From RH-AL1 sp964244495 (GTDB lineage: Bacteria > Pseudomonadota > Alphaproteobacteria > Rhizobiales > Beijerinckiaceae), in the NCBI GenBank assembly GCA_964244495.1, contig CAXTIU010000003.1:1-64000 (forward strand): a stretch of DNA of 64,000 nt, written 5' to 3'. Below, piece after piece: positions 9,501 to 17,429 of this stretch (its first letter is position 1; every line of letters starts with the position of its first letter). Below the pieces are notes generated by a model. That model had not been told where the DNA came from. It made no database searches and saw only the letters and a list, made by a program, of their open reading frames with translations. Position numbers and translations under genes: made by a program.

Positions 9501-9743
9501 ATGAAACTTCTTCGCACGTTCCTCTTCGCGCTGCCGCTGGCCTCGCTGCCCGTCGTCCCCGCGCTGGCTCAGTCCCGCTCGCCGATGCCGACGGACTACT
9601 ACGCGCTGCATGATGCCTCCTCCCAGCCGAACAAAGCCCGGTCAGGCACCGCCGGCCGGTCCACACAGGACGATCCCGCGTCCGTGGGCAACTACGGCAA
9701 CAACACGTGTGGCTTGAGCATCGTCTCCGTTTGCTCCTATTAG
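9501..9743 (+). CDS. Small secreted protein (80 aa)
   Basis: An 80-aa protein with a clear Sec signal peptide: MKLLRTF, hydrophobic LFALPLASLPVVP, then ALA-Q cleavage near residue 23. The mature part is polar, with DDPASVGNYGNNTCGLSIV and two Cys near the end that could form a disulphide in the periplasm. AGAGAAAG before the ATG is a usable ribosome-binding site. It is unrelated in sequence to its neighbours and stands alone. Function unknown. Confidence 0.65.
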   Translation: MKLLRTFLFALPLASLPVVPALAQSRSPMPTDYYALHDASSQPNKARSGTAGRSTQDDPASVGNYGNNTCGLSIVSVCSY

Positions 9744-9958
9744 GGTGGGAACGGGGTCACGACGGCTTGCTGAGTCGCGGCTTCGTGGATTGATCGCGTG
9801 GGCGGCGGCCCGCCCGCGCCGGTGACACCGATTCCACGAATGGCTTCCACACCGAGGCGGCGACTGGCCCGCTCGCGATCGGTCCTTCGCATGGGCGTTA
9901 CCCATGGCCGTGGACGCGCCGGTCGCCATGGGAACATGGGTTCGGTCGAGCGGCCGCC

Positions 9959-10549
9959 TCAGCCCTTCGCGGCTTTCTTGGCCCTGGCGATCGCCGGCAT
10001 CAACTCGCCCTGGATATTCTCCTCCGTGAGCGGCCCGACGATCTTCGCGGCGATCGTGCCGTCGCCCTTCACCACGTAGGTTTCCGGCACGCCGTAGACG
10101 CCGAAGTCGATGCCGGTGCGCCCGCTGACGTCGGCGCCCACCGCCCTATAGGGGTCGCCCTGCGCGCCGAGGAAGCGGCGGGTGTTGTCCGGCTGGTCCT
10201 TGTAGGCGATGCCGACGATGCGCGTGCCGCCCTCGGCGAGCAGCATCAGGGCCGGCGCCTCCTGCCGGCAAGGCACGCACCAGGAGGCGAAGACGTTGAC
10301 CAGCGTCACCTCGCCGCGCGCGAGGTCGGCCGCCGCCAGCCCCGGCTTGTCGAGGCCGGCGACCGGCGCGAGCGCGAAGGCCGGCACCGGATGGCCGATC
10401 AAGGCCGACGGCAGCCGCGAGGCGTCGCCAGCGAATAGCCGCAGCAGCAGCAGTCCGGCGAGCGCGACGAAGGCGACCAGCGGCAGGAAGACGAGGAGCG
10501 AGCGGCGACGCGGCGCCTCGGCCTCCGGCTCGCTCACCTCCATGCTCAT
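9959..10549 (-). CDS. ccmG: Thiol:disulfide interchange protein CcmG/DsbE
   Basis: A 196-aa membrane-anchored periplasmic thioredoxin that reduces apocytochrome c (or CcmH) so that haem can be attached. A single TM helix lies at about residues 19-38. The thioredoxin fold carries the active site WCVPC (Cys91, Cys94), and the cis-Pro region reads YGVPETYVV. The family's GIAYKDQP segment is present. The ATG at 10549 overlaps the ccmD stop (ATGA), indicating translational coupling. Last gene of ccmC-ccmD-ccmG. The ccmA and ccmB genes are 24 kb away on the same strand. Confidence 0.95.
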   Translation of the reverse strand: MSMEVSEPEAEAPRRRSLLVFLPLVAFVALAGLLLLRLFAGDASRLPSALIGHPVPAFALAPVAGLDKPGLAAADLARGEVTLVNVFASWCVPCRQEAPALMLLAEGGTRIVGIAYKDQPDNTRRFLGAQGDPYRAVGADVSGRTGIDFGVYGVPETYVVKGDGTIAAKIVGPLTEENIQGELMPAIARAKKAAKG

Positions 10550-10701
10550 TCCCGGTCGAGGCCCCTCGCGCCGAAGCGCGCCAAGTCGCGGCGCAGCGCG
10601 CGGTGGTCCGCCACCACCGCGACGATCATCGCGACGACGACGAGCCCCGCCACGGCGTAAGCGGCGACGATGAAGCCGGCGTGGGAGGCGTGGGCGATCA
10701 T
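10546..10701 (-). CDS. ccmD: Haem exporter protein CcmD
   Basis: A 51-aa protein with one membrane helix. It starts MIAHASHAGFIVAAYAVAGL, continues with a hydrophobic stretch to about residue 34, and ends in a basic tail (HRALRRDLARFGARG). Length, topology and position between ccmC and ccmG identify it as CcmD, which holds CcmE to the CcmABC complex during haem-CcmE release. Both ends overlap neighbours by 4 bp: its ATG (10699-10701) overlaps the ccmC stop, and its stop overlaps the ccmG ATG. It is easily missed because it is short. Confidence 0.9.
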   Translation of the reverse strand: MIAHASHAGFIVAAYAVAGLVVVAMIVAVVADHRALRRDLARFGARGLDRE

Positions 10702-11480
10702 CGCCCGTACCCCGCGCCGAGGCTCACGTCACCAAGGTCGGCCCCGAAGCCCGGCGCCCGTTCCGCCGCGCCGGCCTCCATGATCGACAGGCGGCGCAGG
10801 CGACGGCGCAGGATCTCGTTGCGGACCGCCATCAGGTGCAGGGTGAGGAACAGGGCGGTGAAGGCGAGCGCCATCACCAGCAGCGGCCACAGCATGGAGG
10901 CGGCGATGCTCGGGCCACCCACGCGGAACACGGAGGCCGGCTGGTGCAGCGTGTTCCACCATTGCACGGAGAAATGGATGACGGGAATGTTGACCGCCGC
11001 CGTCAGGGTGAAGATCGCCGCCGCCTTGGCGGCGCGGCCCTGATCCTCGAACACCTGCCAGAGCGCGACGAGCGCGAGATCGATGAGGAACAGGATCAGC
11101 ACGGAGGTGAGCCGGGCGTCCCACACCCACCACGTCCCCCACATCGGCTTGCCCCACAGCGAGCCGGTGGCGAGGCAGATGAAGGTGAAGCCGGCGCCGA
11201 GCGGCGCCGCCGCCTTCTGCGCCGCGTCGGCGACGGGGTGGCGCCACACCAGCGTGCCGAGCGCGGAGGCGGTCATGGCCATGTAGGCCATCATCGCGAC
11301 CCAGGCGGCCGGCACGTGCAGGTACATGATGAGAACGGTACGGCCCTGCTGGTAGTCGGCCGGGCTTCTCAGCGCGAGGACCAGACCGGTGCCCAGCAGC
11401 ACGGCGGTAAGACCGGCGAGCCACGGGACCAGCACGCCGGCGAGGCGCAGGAACCGGGCGGGATTGGCGAAGCGCAACAT
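10698..11480 (-). CDS. ccmC: Haem ABC transporter permease CcmC
   Basis: A 260-aa polytopic membrane protein with about six TM helices. It contains the haem-handling tryptophan-rich loop GKPMWGTWWVWDARLTS and flanking conserved His (YLHVPAAW, VIHFSVQWWNTLHQP). CcmC presents haem to the chaperone CcmE on the periplasmic side. The frame is open 78 bp further upstream, but MLRFANPARFLRL at 11480 matches the family start. The stop overlaps the ccmD start. The expected upstream partner ccmB is not here but at 35958-36626. Confidence 0.96.
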   Translation of the reverse strand: MLRFANPARFLRLAGVLVPWLAGLTAVLLGTGLVLALRSPADYQQGRTVLIMYLHVPAAWVAMMAYMAMTASALGTLVWRHPVADAAQKAAAPLGAGFTFICLATGSLWGKPMWGTWWVWDARLTSVLILFLIDLALVALWQVFEDQGRAAKAAAIFTLTAAVNIPVIHFSVQWWNTLHQPASVFRVGGPSIAASMLWPLLVMALAFTALFLTLHLMAVRNEILRRRLRRLSIMEAGAAERAPGFGADLGDVSLGAGYGR

Positions 11481-11585
11481 CGGGGCGGCCTGTGACGGCG
11501 GGAGCACCCCGGAACAATCGGGCCGCTCGCGATCCCCTGTCAAGGGACCGTGACACAAGTGTGGGTCACAGCCCTTCGTGACGCG

Positions 11586-11981
11586 TCAGGGACGAGTGCG
11601 GCCGACGTGGCGCTCGATGATCGCGAGGTTGCGGATGTTGGCCTTGAACCAGGTGTCGGCGAGGTCGCCGAGCACAGGGGTCGCGCCGAGCACCAGGCCG
11701 AGCGCGACGTTGCCGGCCATCGCCGCCAGCGCGCTCCTCGGCAGGCCCAGGCGCTTGCCCTCGTAGACGAAGTAGCAGGCGATGCCTGTGGTGGCGACAT
11801 CGCCCAAGCCCGGCACGAGGTTGATGAACGTGTCGGCGCCGAAGCGGAAGCCGCCGGGCAGGCGGATCGCGGTGTCGAGGAAGTTGGCGAGCCAGCGCAG
11901 GCGGCGCAGGGTGGCCTCGGCGTCGCTGTCTCGCGAGGCTTGCGATGCGTATCGGCCGGCGAAGCCGGGGGCGGCGGTCAT
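11586..11981 (-). CDS. DUF4112 domain membrane protein
   Basis: A 131-aa protein with the DUF4112 pattern: LRWLANFLDTAIRLPGGFRFGADTFINLVPGLGDVATT, followed by hydrophobic helices (GIACYFVYEGKRLG, MAGNVALGLVLGATPVLGDLAD) and a C-terminal FKANIRNLAIIERH. Probably a small inner-membrane protein. Role unknown. The ATG at 11981 has GGAG nine bases upstream. A further ATG at 12008 lacks one. It lies between ccmC and a methyltransferase on the same strand. Confidence 0.87.
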   Translation of the reverse strand: MTAAPGFAGRYASQASRDSDAEATLRRLRWLANFLDTAIRLPGGFRFGADTFINLVPGLGDVATTGIACYFVYEGKRLGLPRSALAAMAGNVALGLVLGATPVLGDLADTWFKANIRNLAIIERHVGRTRP

Positions 11982-12092
11982 AAGGTGGGTCTCCGTCGAC
12001 GCCTCCATGGCCCGACGGGGAAGAGGTGGGTCGGGCGAACGCGCCGTTCAAGCCGGCCGACGCCGGCGCGGGACGATTATCGGGGTCCCGTA

Positions 12093-12851
12093 TCAGGGGT
12101 CCCGCGTGGTGCCGGCCATCACGCCGGCGCGCTGGGGCACCAGCGCGGGCTGCAGGACGGGGGCGAGCCGCCGCACCGCGCGGCGCAGGCCGACCGGGCG
12201 GTACAGCTGCTTGCTCGCCTCCACCACCAGCACGCCGGCGCCGGGCAGGGCGAGGCGGGCGCCGACCCGTTCGATCGCCGGCGCCGAGCGCAGCAGCAGG
12301 GCGCGGGCGAAGGGCGGCACGTAGAGCGCCTCCGTCCAGTGCGTCGGCGAGAATAGGGTTTCGCGCATCAGATCGCGCATCTGCGAGCGCGAGAAGGGCT
12401 GGCCATGGCCGAACGGGGTGGAGTCGAGCCGCGCCCACAGGCCGGCCCGGCTCGGCGTCACCGCGATCACCCGGCCGCCGGGGGTGAGCACGCGCCACAC
12501 CTCGGCCAGCAGGTCGCGCGGGTGCTCGGTGATCTCCAGCGCGTGCACCAGCAGCACGCGGTCGATGCAGCCGTCGGGCAGCGGCAGCGCGGCGGTGTCG
12601 ACGAGCGCCGAGGCGGAGCGGCCGTCGCCCGGCCAGTTCACCACGCCCTGCTCGGCCGGCATGAAGGCCAGCACCCGCACCGCTTCCGGGCGGTACACGT
12701 CGAGGTAGGGGGTAGCGTAGCCGATGCCGAGGATCGAGTGGCCGTAGCAGGCGTCGAAGCGCTCGCGCGCGATCCGTCCGATGGAGCGCCGGGTGACCTC
12801 ACCGAGCGGCGAGGCATAGAAGGAGCGCAGGTCGGTGACGTCCAGGGCCAT
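12093..12851 (-). CDS. Class I SAM-dependent methyltransferase
   Basis: A 252-aa protein with a methyltransferase-11-type Rossmann core. The usual glycine motif I is replaced by ILGIGYATPYLDVYRP. The later DGCIDRVLLVHALEITEHPRDLLAEVWRVLTPGGRVIAVTPSR (motifs II-III) is strong. This form is common beside gloB in Rhizobiales, normally divergent from it. Here gloB is also divergent, but 1.8 kb of decayed toxin/immunity DNA lies between. Substrate unknown. Cytoplasmic. Confidence 0.85.
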   Translation of the reverse strand: MALDVTDLRSFYASPLGEVTRRSIGRIARERFDACYGHSILGIGYATPYLDVYRPEAVRVLAFMPAEQGVVNWPGDGRSASALVDTAALPLPDGCIDRVLLVHALEITEHPRDLLAEVWRVLTPGGRVIAVTPSRAGLWARLDSTPFGHGQPFSRSQMRDLMRETLFSPTHWTEALYVPPFARALLLRSAPAIERVGARLALPGAGVLVVEASKQLYRPVGLRRAVRRLAPVLQPALVPQRAGVMAGTTRDP

Positions 12852-13110
12852 GGCCGCACTGTGGCACGTTCGGGCGCGCCGCGCATCCCGGGGATGGGAC
12901 GGGGGTGAAGTAGGCCTGGGTCATGGCGGCAGGGCTGGAACGGGTGGTTCGCACCAAGTCCCGAGGCGGGCTTGTCCAACGGTCCGGTTTGGCGCCCCCA
13001 CGGAATACTGGTATTTTTACCTTAGGTCGCCTCCATCCCCATCCAACCCCTCCCGTCCTGGTCCGCACCTTCCCCCGTCACCCGTCCCGCCTCGGCCGGC
13101 CGGCACGACG

Positions 13111-14058
13111 TGGTCGGTCGCGATCGGCGACACCGGCCTCACGCTGGGGGCCGGGACGATCCTCGCGTCCTTCGTCGGCGGCGTGGCGAAGGGCGGGGAG
13201 CGGCTGGCGCTCGACCCCGGGCGCGTGCTGGCGCTGCTGTCGGTCGCCGCCGGCCGGCCGGTCGACGTGGCCCGCGCCGTCGCCGGCATCGAGGCCGCCG
13301 CCGGCCACTGGGCGCGTGGCGACGGGGCGCTCGCCAACATCCGTCTCCTCTTCGCCGGCCTGCCCCGGCTCGTGAAGCCGGCCGACGCGGAGCGGCTCGC
13401 GGCGGCGGCCTCCCTGCTCGACCACGGCATGACGCCGCGCCGGCTGATGGCCGAACTCGACCTCGACACGGCGCCGCTCGACGAGGCGGACGCGTCCCTC
13501 GCCAAATACAACCCCGACCAGCCCCGCGTGCCGACCGGCGACGGCGCGGCGAGCGGGCGGTGGATCGGTGCGGACGGCGCCTTCGGCCCAGCGGGCCGGA
13601 GCGGCTCGATCCACGCATCGCAGCTCCGCTTCGACCCGGTGCGGGTCGCCGCGAACGGCCCTTTCACCGATGGCGGCCAGGCGACGTCGTTCACTACCCC
13701 CGGCAGCAACCCGCTCGACCCGCACGGCCTCAACAAGCCGACGACGGCGGAGGAGCGGCAGGCGATCGCGGACGCGCTGAACACGTACTTTGGAGGTCGG
13801 GGATCGCGGCTGAGGAAGTTAACTGAGAAGGACTATGATAACCGTCGGCATGACAGAACAGGAGCCGTTCTCCCTAGCGGTCCCGGAAAATACAATTAGT
13901 ATACGGTACGTACTCCTGGCATATTCGATCGTGGGGGAAGGCGCCTTGTCATCGACTGGAGTAATAGAAATATGTATTATTCAAATACGCACTTTAAAAC
14001 CTTTTGCCGGTTCCATACCAATGTCACGCCGACGTCGCCGACGCCCAGAACCCACTAG
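13111..14058 (+). pseudogene. Polymorphic-toxin-like protein with barnase/RNase Sa-type C-terminus, interrupted by TAG
   Basis: One frame reads from about 13111 to a final TAG at 14056-14058, broken only by TAG at 13897-13899. The N-terminal part contains a YNPDQPRVPTGDGAASGRW linker of a type seen in modular toxin or phage-like proteins. The C-terminal part is a barnase/RNase Sa-type ribonuclease: RTGAVLPSGPGKYN, stop, YTVRTPGIFDRGGRRLVI, then MYYSNTHFKTF. RNase Sa has HEYTVITPGARTRGTRRII at the same place, so the stop replaces the catalytic Glu (Glu54 of RNase Sa, Glu73 of barnase). The catalytic Arg and His would be lost from the truncated product. No start codon with a ribosome-binding site is found upstream (first in-frame GTG at 13183), so the 5' end is probably lost as well. 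The last 200 bp are much more A/T-rich than the rest. An immunity-like pseudogene follows by 11 bp. Confidence 0.8.
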
Positions 14059-14069
14059 GAAGAACTGTC

Positions 14070-14380
14070 ATGCGTGAGATCGCACTCGACGCAACACGTT
14101 GGAAGGCCCCGCTCGACTTTTACGCCGCGTTGCTGCCGGCCATCGGTGCCCCTGCCTGGCGTAGTGTAAAGTGTCGCCGCGATCAACGACTCCTTGATTG
14201 GCGGCGGCATCAACGCACTGAAGCCGCCCTACGCCGTGCGGATCTATAACTCTGAGTGGCGTGCCCGCAACCGTCGCTGAATTGATGGAGTATGCCGTCA
14301 GTTCATTCGCCAGGGTGCGCGCATGCTTCTGTGAGACCCATGGCGAGAACGTGGTGGTCAGCATGGAAATCGTGAAGTGA
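14070..14380 (+). pseudogene. Barstar-like immunity gene, two frameshifts
   Basis: An ATG at 14070 with AGGAAG upstream opens MREIALDATRWKAPLDFYAALLPAIGAPAW, a barstar-family start. The reading then shifts: VAAINDSLIGGGIN-ALKPPYAVRIYN is in the next frame (from about 14172), and VAELMEYAVSSFARVRACF to SMEIVK-stop (14378-14380) is in a third. Joined, the three pieces give a complete barstar-like inhibitor of about 100 residues. The first break also seems to have lost the HG normally following the AW of the family. It lies right behind the barnase-like toxin, as expected for an immunity partner. As it stands it cannot make a full inhibitor. Confidence 0.8.
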
Positions 14381-14410
14381 TTAGGTCGACTGGTGCCGAC
14401 GGCAGCGACG

Positions 14411-14470
14411 ATGCGCGAGATCGCGATCGATGCAGCGAACCGCAAGGCTACAACGCATGACGCGTCATGA
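14411..14470 (+). pseudogene. Second barstar-like gene remnant (first 13 codons)
   Basis: An ATG at 14411 gives MREIAIDAANRKA, closely matching MREIALDATRWKA of the barstar-like gene 340 bp upstream. The similarity ends abruptly at about 14450, where the TGACGC-type repeat begins, and TGA follows at 14468-14470. This looks like a second tandem immunity gene cut down by deletion at the repeat. Confidence 0.65.
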
Positions 14471-14486
14471 CGCAAGAATGTGTGCG
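14456..14486. repeat. TGACGC-type repeat, copy 1 (before gloB)
   Basis: It begins with a perfect 14-bp palindrome CATGACGCGTCATG (14456-14469) and contains TGACGCAAGAATGTGTGCG (14468-14486). The same 19 bases occur at 31355-31373. A GAATTC and a GTCG..GGCGG stretch follow shortly after in both copies. It lies about 180 bp upstream of gloB. Confidence 0.6.
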
Positions 14487-14669
14487 CCAAGCCGAATTCT
14501 TCGTCGGGCGGCGTAGACGGGCAGTGGCCTGTGGGCATCGCACCGGCGGGCGCGGCGGCCTCCGTTACCGTCGCGGCGACGGCTCGACCGAGGCGACCCC
14601 ATCCGTCCCGGGCAACCGATCCGTCCGGCGGGTGGTTACGTCATCGACACGTCCGAGAGACCCCGCGCG

Positions 14670-15440
14670 ATGGCCGCCCACGTCCACCAGTTCCCCTGCC
14701 TCGCCGACAATTACGGCGTGCTCCTCCACGACCCCGAGACCCGGCGCACGGCGGCGGTCGACGCGCCGGACGCGACCGCGATCCTCGCCGCGCTGGAGGA
14801 AACCGGCTGGCCGCTGACCGACATCCTCGTCACCCACCACCACGCCGACCACACCCAGGGACTGCCCGAACTCAAGGAGCGCTACCCCAACGTGCGCATC
14901 GTCGGGCCGGCGAAGGAGGCGGACAAGATCGGCTTGCTCGACGTCACGCTGGGCGAGGGCGACCATGTCAGCGTCGGCACGCTGGAGGCGCGCGTCCTCG
15001 AAGTGCCCGGCCACACGCTCGGCCACATCGCTTACGTGTTCGAGGAGGAGGATCTGCTGTTCGCCGGCGACACGCTGTTCGCGCTCGGCTGCGGCCGGCC
15101 CTTCGAGGCCCCGCCGGCCGTGCTCCACCACTCGCTGACGAAGCTCGCCCGCCTGCCGGGCTCCACGGAGGTCTACTGCGGGCATGAGTACACCCTGTCC
15201 AACGCCCGCTTCGCGCTGACCGTCGACGGCGGCAACGCGCTGCTGGTCGAGCGGGCGGCCGAGGTCGAACGGTTACGCGCGAACAACGCATCCACCCTGC
15301 CCACCACCATCGCGCTGGAGCGGGCGACCAACCCGTTCCTGCGCGCCGACGAGCCGGCGCTGAAGGCCGCTTTGGCCATGCCCGACGCCGATCCGGTCGA
15401 CGTGTTCGCGGAGCTGCGCGCCCGCAAGAACCGGAGCTGA
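14670..15440 (+). CDS. gloB: Hydroxyacylglutathione hydrolase (glyoxalase II)
   Basis: A 256-aa metallo-beta-lactamase-fold enzyme that hydrolyses S-D-lactoylglutathione to glutathione and D-lactate, ending methylglyoxal detoxification. The metal motif THHHADH is at residues 55-61. The further ligands are His in VPGHTLGHI, Asp in FAGDTLFALGCGR and His in YCGHEYTLSNARFAL. The C-terminal glutathione-binding helices are present (LRANNASTLPTTIALERATNPFLR). Length is normal. Cytoplasmic. It is divergent from the methyltransferase at 12093, with the decayed toxin island between. Confidence 0.96.
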   Translation: MAAHVHQFPCLADNYGVLLHDPETRRTAAVDAPDATAILAALEETGWPLTDILVTHHHADHTQGLPELKERYPNVRIVGPAKEADKIGLLDVTLGEGDHVSVGTLEARVLEVPGHTLGHIAYVFEEEDLLFAGDTLFALGCGRPFEAPPAVLHHSLTKLARLPGSTEVYCGHEYTLSNARFALTVDGGNALLVERAAEVERLRANNASTLPTTIALERATNPFLRADEPALKAALAMPDADPVDVFAELRARKNRS

Positions 15441-15551
15441 AAGGGCCGGCCGCCTCGAAGGGTGCGCGGCAACCGCTTCTTAACGGGCCGCGCTTACCGT
15501 GCGTTGCAACCGCGGACCCTCGCGTGATCGATCCTTGGCGGAGACGCGCGC

Positions 15552-17354
15552 GTGCGGTTCTCGGGTAACGGTGGCGGCTCGGCCGCTTGGGTTGCCCCGC
15601 CGTCGGCGGACGGCGCCCCGTGGACGGACGCCGGCGGCGCCCTCGCCGCGTCCGGTCCTGCCGCCGAGGGCGGCGAGGTCGTGCCCGCCGCCGAGGGCGG
15701 TGAGGTCGTGTACGACTGGGACATCGCCGGCGACGTCATCCGCTGGGCGCCGAACCTCGCCGCCGCGCTCGGCATGGGCGATTGCGCCGCCTTCGCCACC
15801 GGGATCGGCTACGCCGAGCACATCGCCGCCGAGAGCCCGTCCTCGCGCTACGAGGCGATCGTCGGCTCGGGCGGCTGCGACACCGGCGGCGGCGTCGCCT
15901 TCCGCGCCGTCTACGGGCTGCTGCCGGCCCAGCGCACCAACGCCGCGCCCGTGTGGATCGAGGACACCGGCCGGTGGTTCGCCGACGCGAGCGACCGGCC
16001 GAGCCGCGCCCACGGCATCATCCGGGTGATCACCGAGCGCTACCGGGCGGAGCGCCTCCGGGTGAGCGTGGCGCAACGCGATCCGGCGACCGGCACCTTC
16101 AGCCGCACGCATTTCATCGAGCACGTCGCCCGCAAGCTCAACCTGGCGGCGCGCAAGGCGTCGAGCTTCGCCGTCGTCGTCATCGGCCTCGACGCCGCCG
16201 ATGGTCGGGGAGACCGCCAGGGCGGGGACCGGCAAGGAGGGGACCGGCAAGCGGGGCTGGCCCTCGACGACCGCCTGATGGGCGAGGTCGCCGCCCGGCT
16301 GCGCGCCGCCATGCGCGGCCAGGAGTGCCTGGCGCGTTACGCCGCCACCAAGTTCTCCGCCCTGCTCGAGAACTGCACCGGCGATCAGGTCGAGGCCGCC
16401 GCCAAGCGCCTGATCCGTGCGGTCGAGGGGGCGCCGTTCGGCGCGATGGTGCTGCGGGCCAGCGTCGGGGCGGTCTCGGCGCCCTGCCACGGGCGAACGC
16501 CGCAGTTGCTCCTGCAGTTCGCGGAGGAAGCGCTGGAGGCGGCGCGCCCGACCGGCTCCCCGTTCGTGCGGTACGACCCCGACCTGACGCGCTCCGTCCT
16601 CCGCTCGTCGTCGCCTCGGGCCTCCGACGAGATCCTCGCCGCGCTCAACGAGGGCCGGATCGCGCTGGCGCTGCAGCCGGTCGTGCACGCCAAGACGCGC
16701 GGCGTCGCCTTCCACGAGGCCCTGCTGCGATTGAGGCGGGTCGACGGCAGCCTGATGATGCCCGACGCCCTGGTGCCGACGGCGGAGGCGAACGGCCTGG
16801 TGCCCCTCCTCGACCGCCGCGTCATCGATCTCGCCTTCTGGCAGCTGACCGCCGACCGCCGCATGGTGCTGTCGATCAACGCGTCGGTGACGAGCCTCGG
16901 CGACCCGCACTGGTTCGAGCACCTGCGGGCCTCGTGCAAGCTGCGGCCCGACGCCGCCCGCCGCCTCACCGTCGAGATCACCGAAACCTGCGCCATCGCC
17001 GACATCGAGGCGACGCGCACCGTGCTGGCCGCGATCAAGCCGCTCGGGGTGAAGATCGCCATCGACGATTTCGGGTCCGGCCATTCCTCGTTCCGCGCGC
17101 TGCGGCAGCTGCCGATCGACTACCTGAAGATCGACGGCGCCTTCGCCCAGAACCTCGCGCACTCGCCCGACGACCGGTTCTTCATCCGCACCCTCATCGA
17201 CCTCGCCCGCAACCTCGCCATCCCGACGGTGGCGGAATGGGTCGAGGACGAGGCGACCGCGCGCATCCTCGCCGACTGGGGCGTCGGCTACCTGCAGGGC
17301 CACCTGTTCGGACGCGCGGAACTGGCGCCCGAGGCGGCCGTGGCGCGGCGATAG
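15552..17354 (+). CDS. EAL-domain protein with degenerate GGDEF
   Basis: A 600-aa protein, cytoplasmic (no TM seen). A PAS-like segment (VVYDWDIAGDVIRWAPNLAAALGMGD) lies near residues 55-130. A GGDEF-like domain follows, with its signature changed to RYAATKF at about 260-266, so it should not make c-di-GMP. The EAL domain (about 360-595) has HEALLRLRR (Glu389), NASVTSL, EITETCAI, DDFGSGHSS and YLKIDGAF, a full set for a c-di-GMP phosphodiesterase. Translation starts at a GTG. A 27-bp-period duplication at 15663-15710 encodes AEGGEVV twice, and GGDRQ is repeated near residue 220. The stop TAG lies inside a dispersed repeat (17352-17400). Confidence 0.88.
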   Translation: MRFSGNGGGSAAWVAPPSADGAPWTDAGGALAASGPAAEGGEVVPAAEGGEVVYDWDIAGDVIRWAPNLAAALGMGDCAAFATGIGYAEHIAAESPSSRYEAIVGSGGCDTGGGVAFRAVYGLLPAQRTNAAPVWIEDTGRWFADASDRPSRAHGIIRVITERYRAERLRVSVAQRDPATGTFSRTHFIEHVARKLNLAARKASSFAVVVIGLDAADGRGDRQGGDRQGGDRQAGLALDDRLMGEVAARLRAAMRGQECLARYAATKFSALLENCTGDQVEAAAKRLIRAVEGAPFGAMVLRASVGAVSAPCHGRTPQLLLQFAEEALEAARPTGSPFVRYDPDLTRSVLRSSSPRASDEILAALNEGRIALALQPVVHAKTRGVAFHEALLRLRRVDGSLMMPDALVPTAEANGLVPLLDRRVIDLAFWQLTADRRMVLSINASVTSLGDPHWFEHLRASCKLRPDAARRLTVEITETCAIADIEATRTVLAAIKPLGVKIAIDDFGSGHSSFRALRQLPIDYLKIDGAFAQNLAHSPDDRFFIRTLIDLARNLAIPTVAEWVEDEATARILADWGVGYLQGHLFGRAELAPEAAVARR

Positions 17355-17400
17355 GGCGTCGGCCCGGGAAGCGCGCAGCGGTTTCGGAACGCGCCGATGC
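17352..17400 (-). repeat. Dispersed intergenic repeat, copy A
   Basis: Read on the minus strand it contains CGTTCCGAAACCGCTGCGCG and ends GGGCCGACGCCCTA. The same pattern occurs at 25584, 35885 and 44035. The CTA end overlaps the TAG stop of the EAL gene. Similar A/C-rich, CTAG-ended intergenic repeats are common in Rhizobiales genomes. Confidence 0.55.
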
Positions 17401-17429
17401 GACGAAGGGGATTGCGGCGTCGGGCGGCG

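Noticed and set aside
12835..13110. Start of the toxin gene at the ATG at 12835
   Set aside because: The frame is open, but it overlaps the divergent methyltransferase start, is Arg/Pro-rich and lacks a ribosome-binding site. It looks like chance read-in.
13835..14077. An 80-codon plus-strand gene in the A/T-rich part of the toxin island
   Set aside because: It is another frame of the RNase domain. The toxin frame, read through the TAG, has clear family similarity and this one has none.
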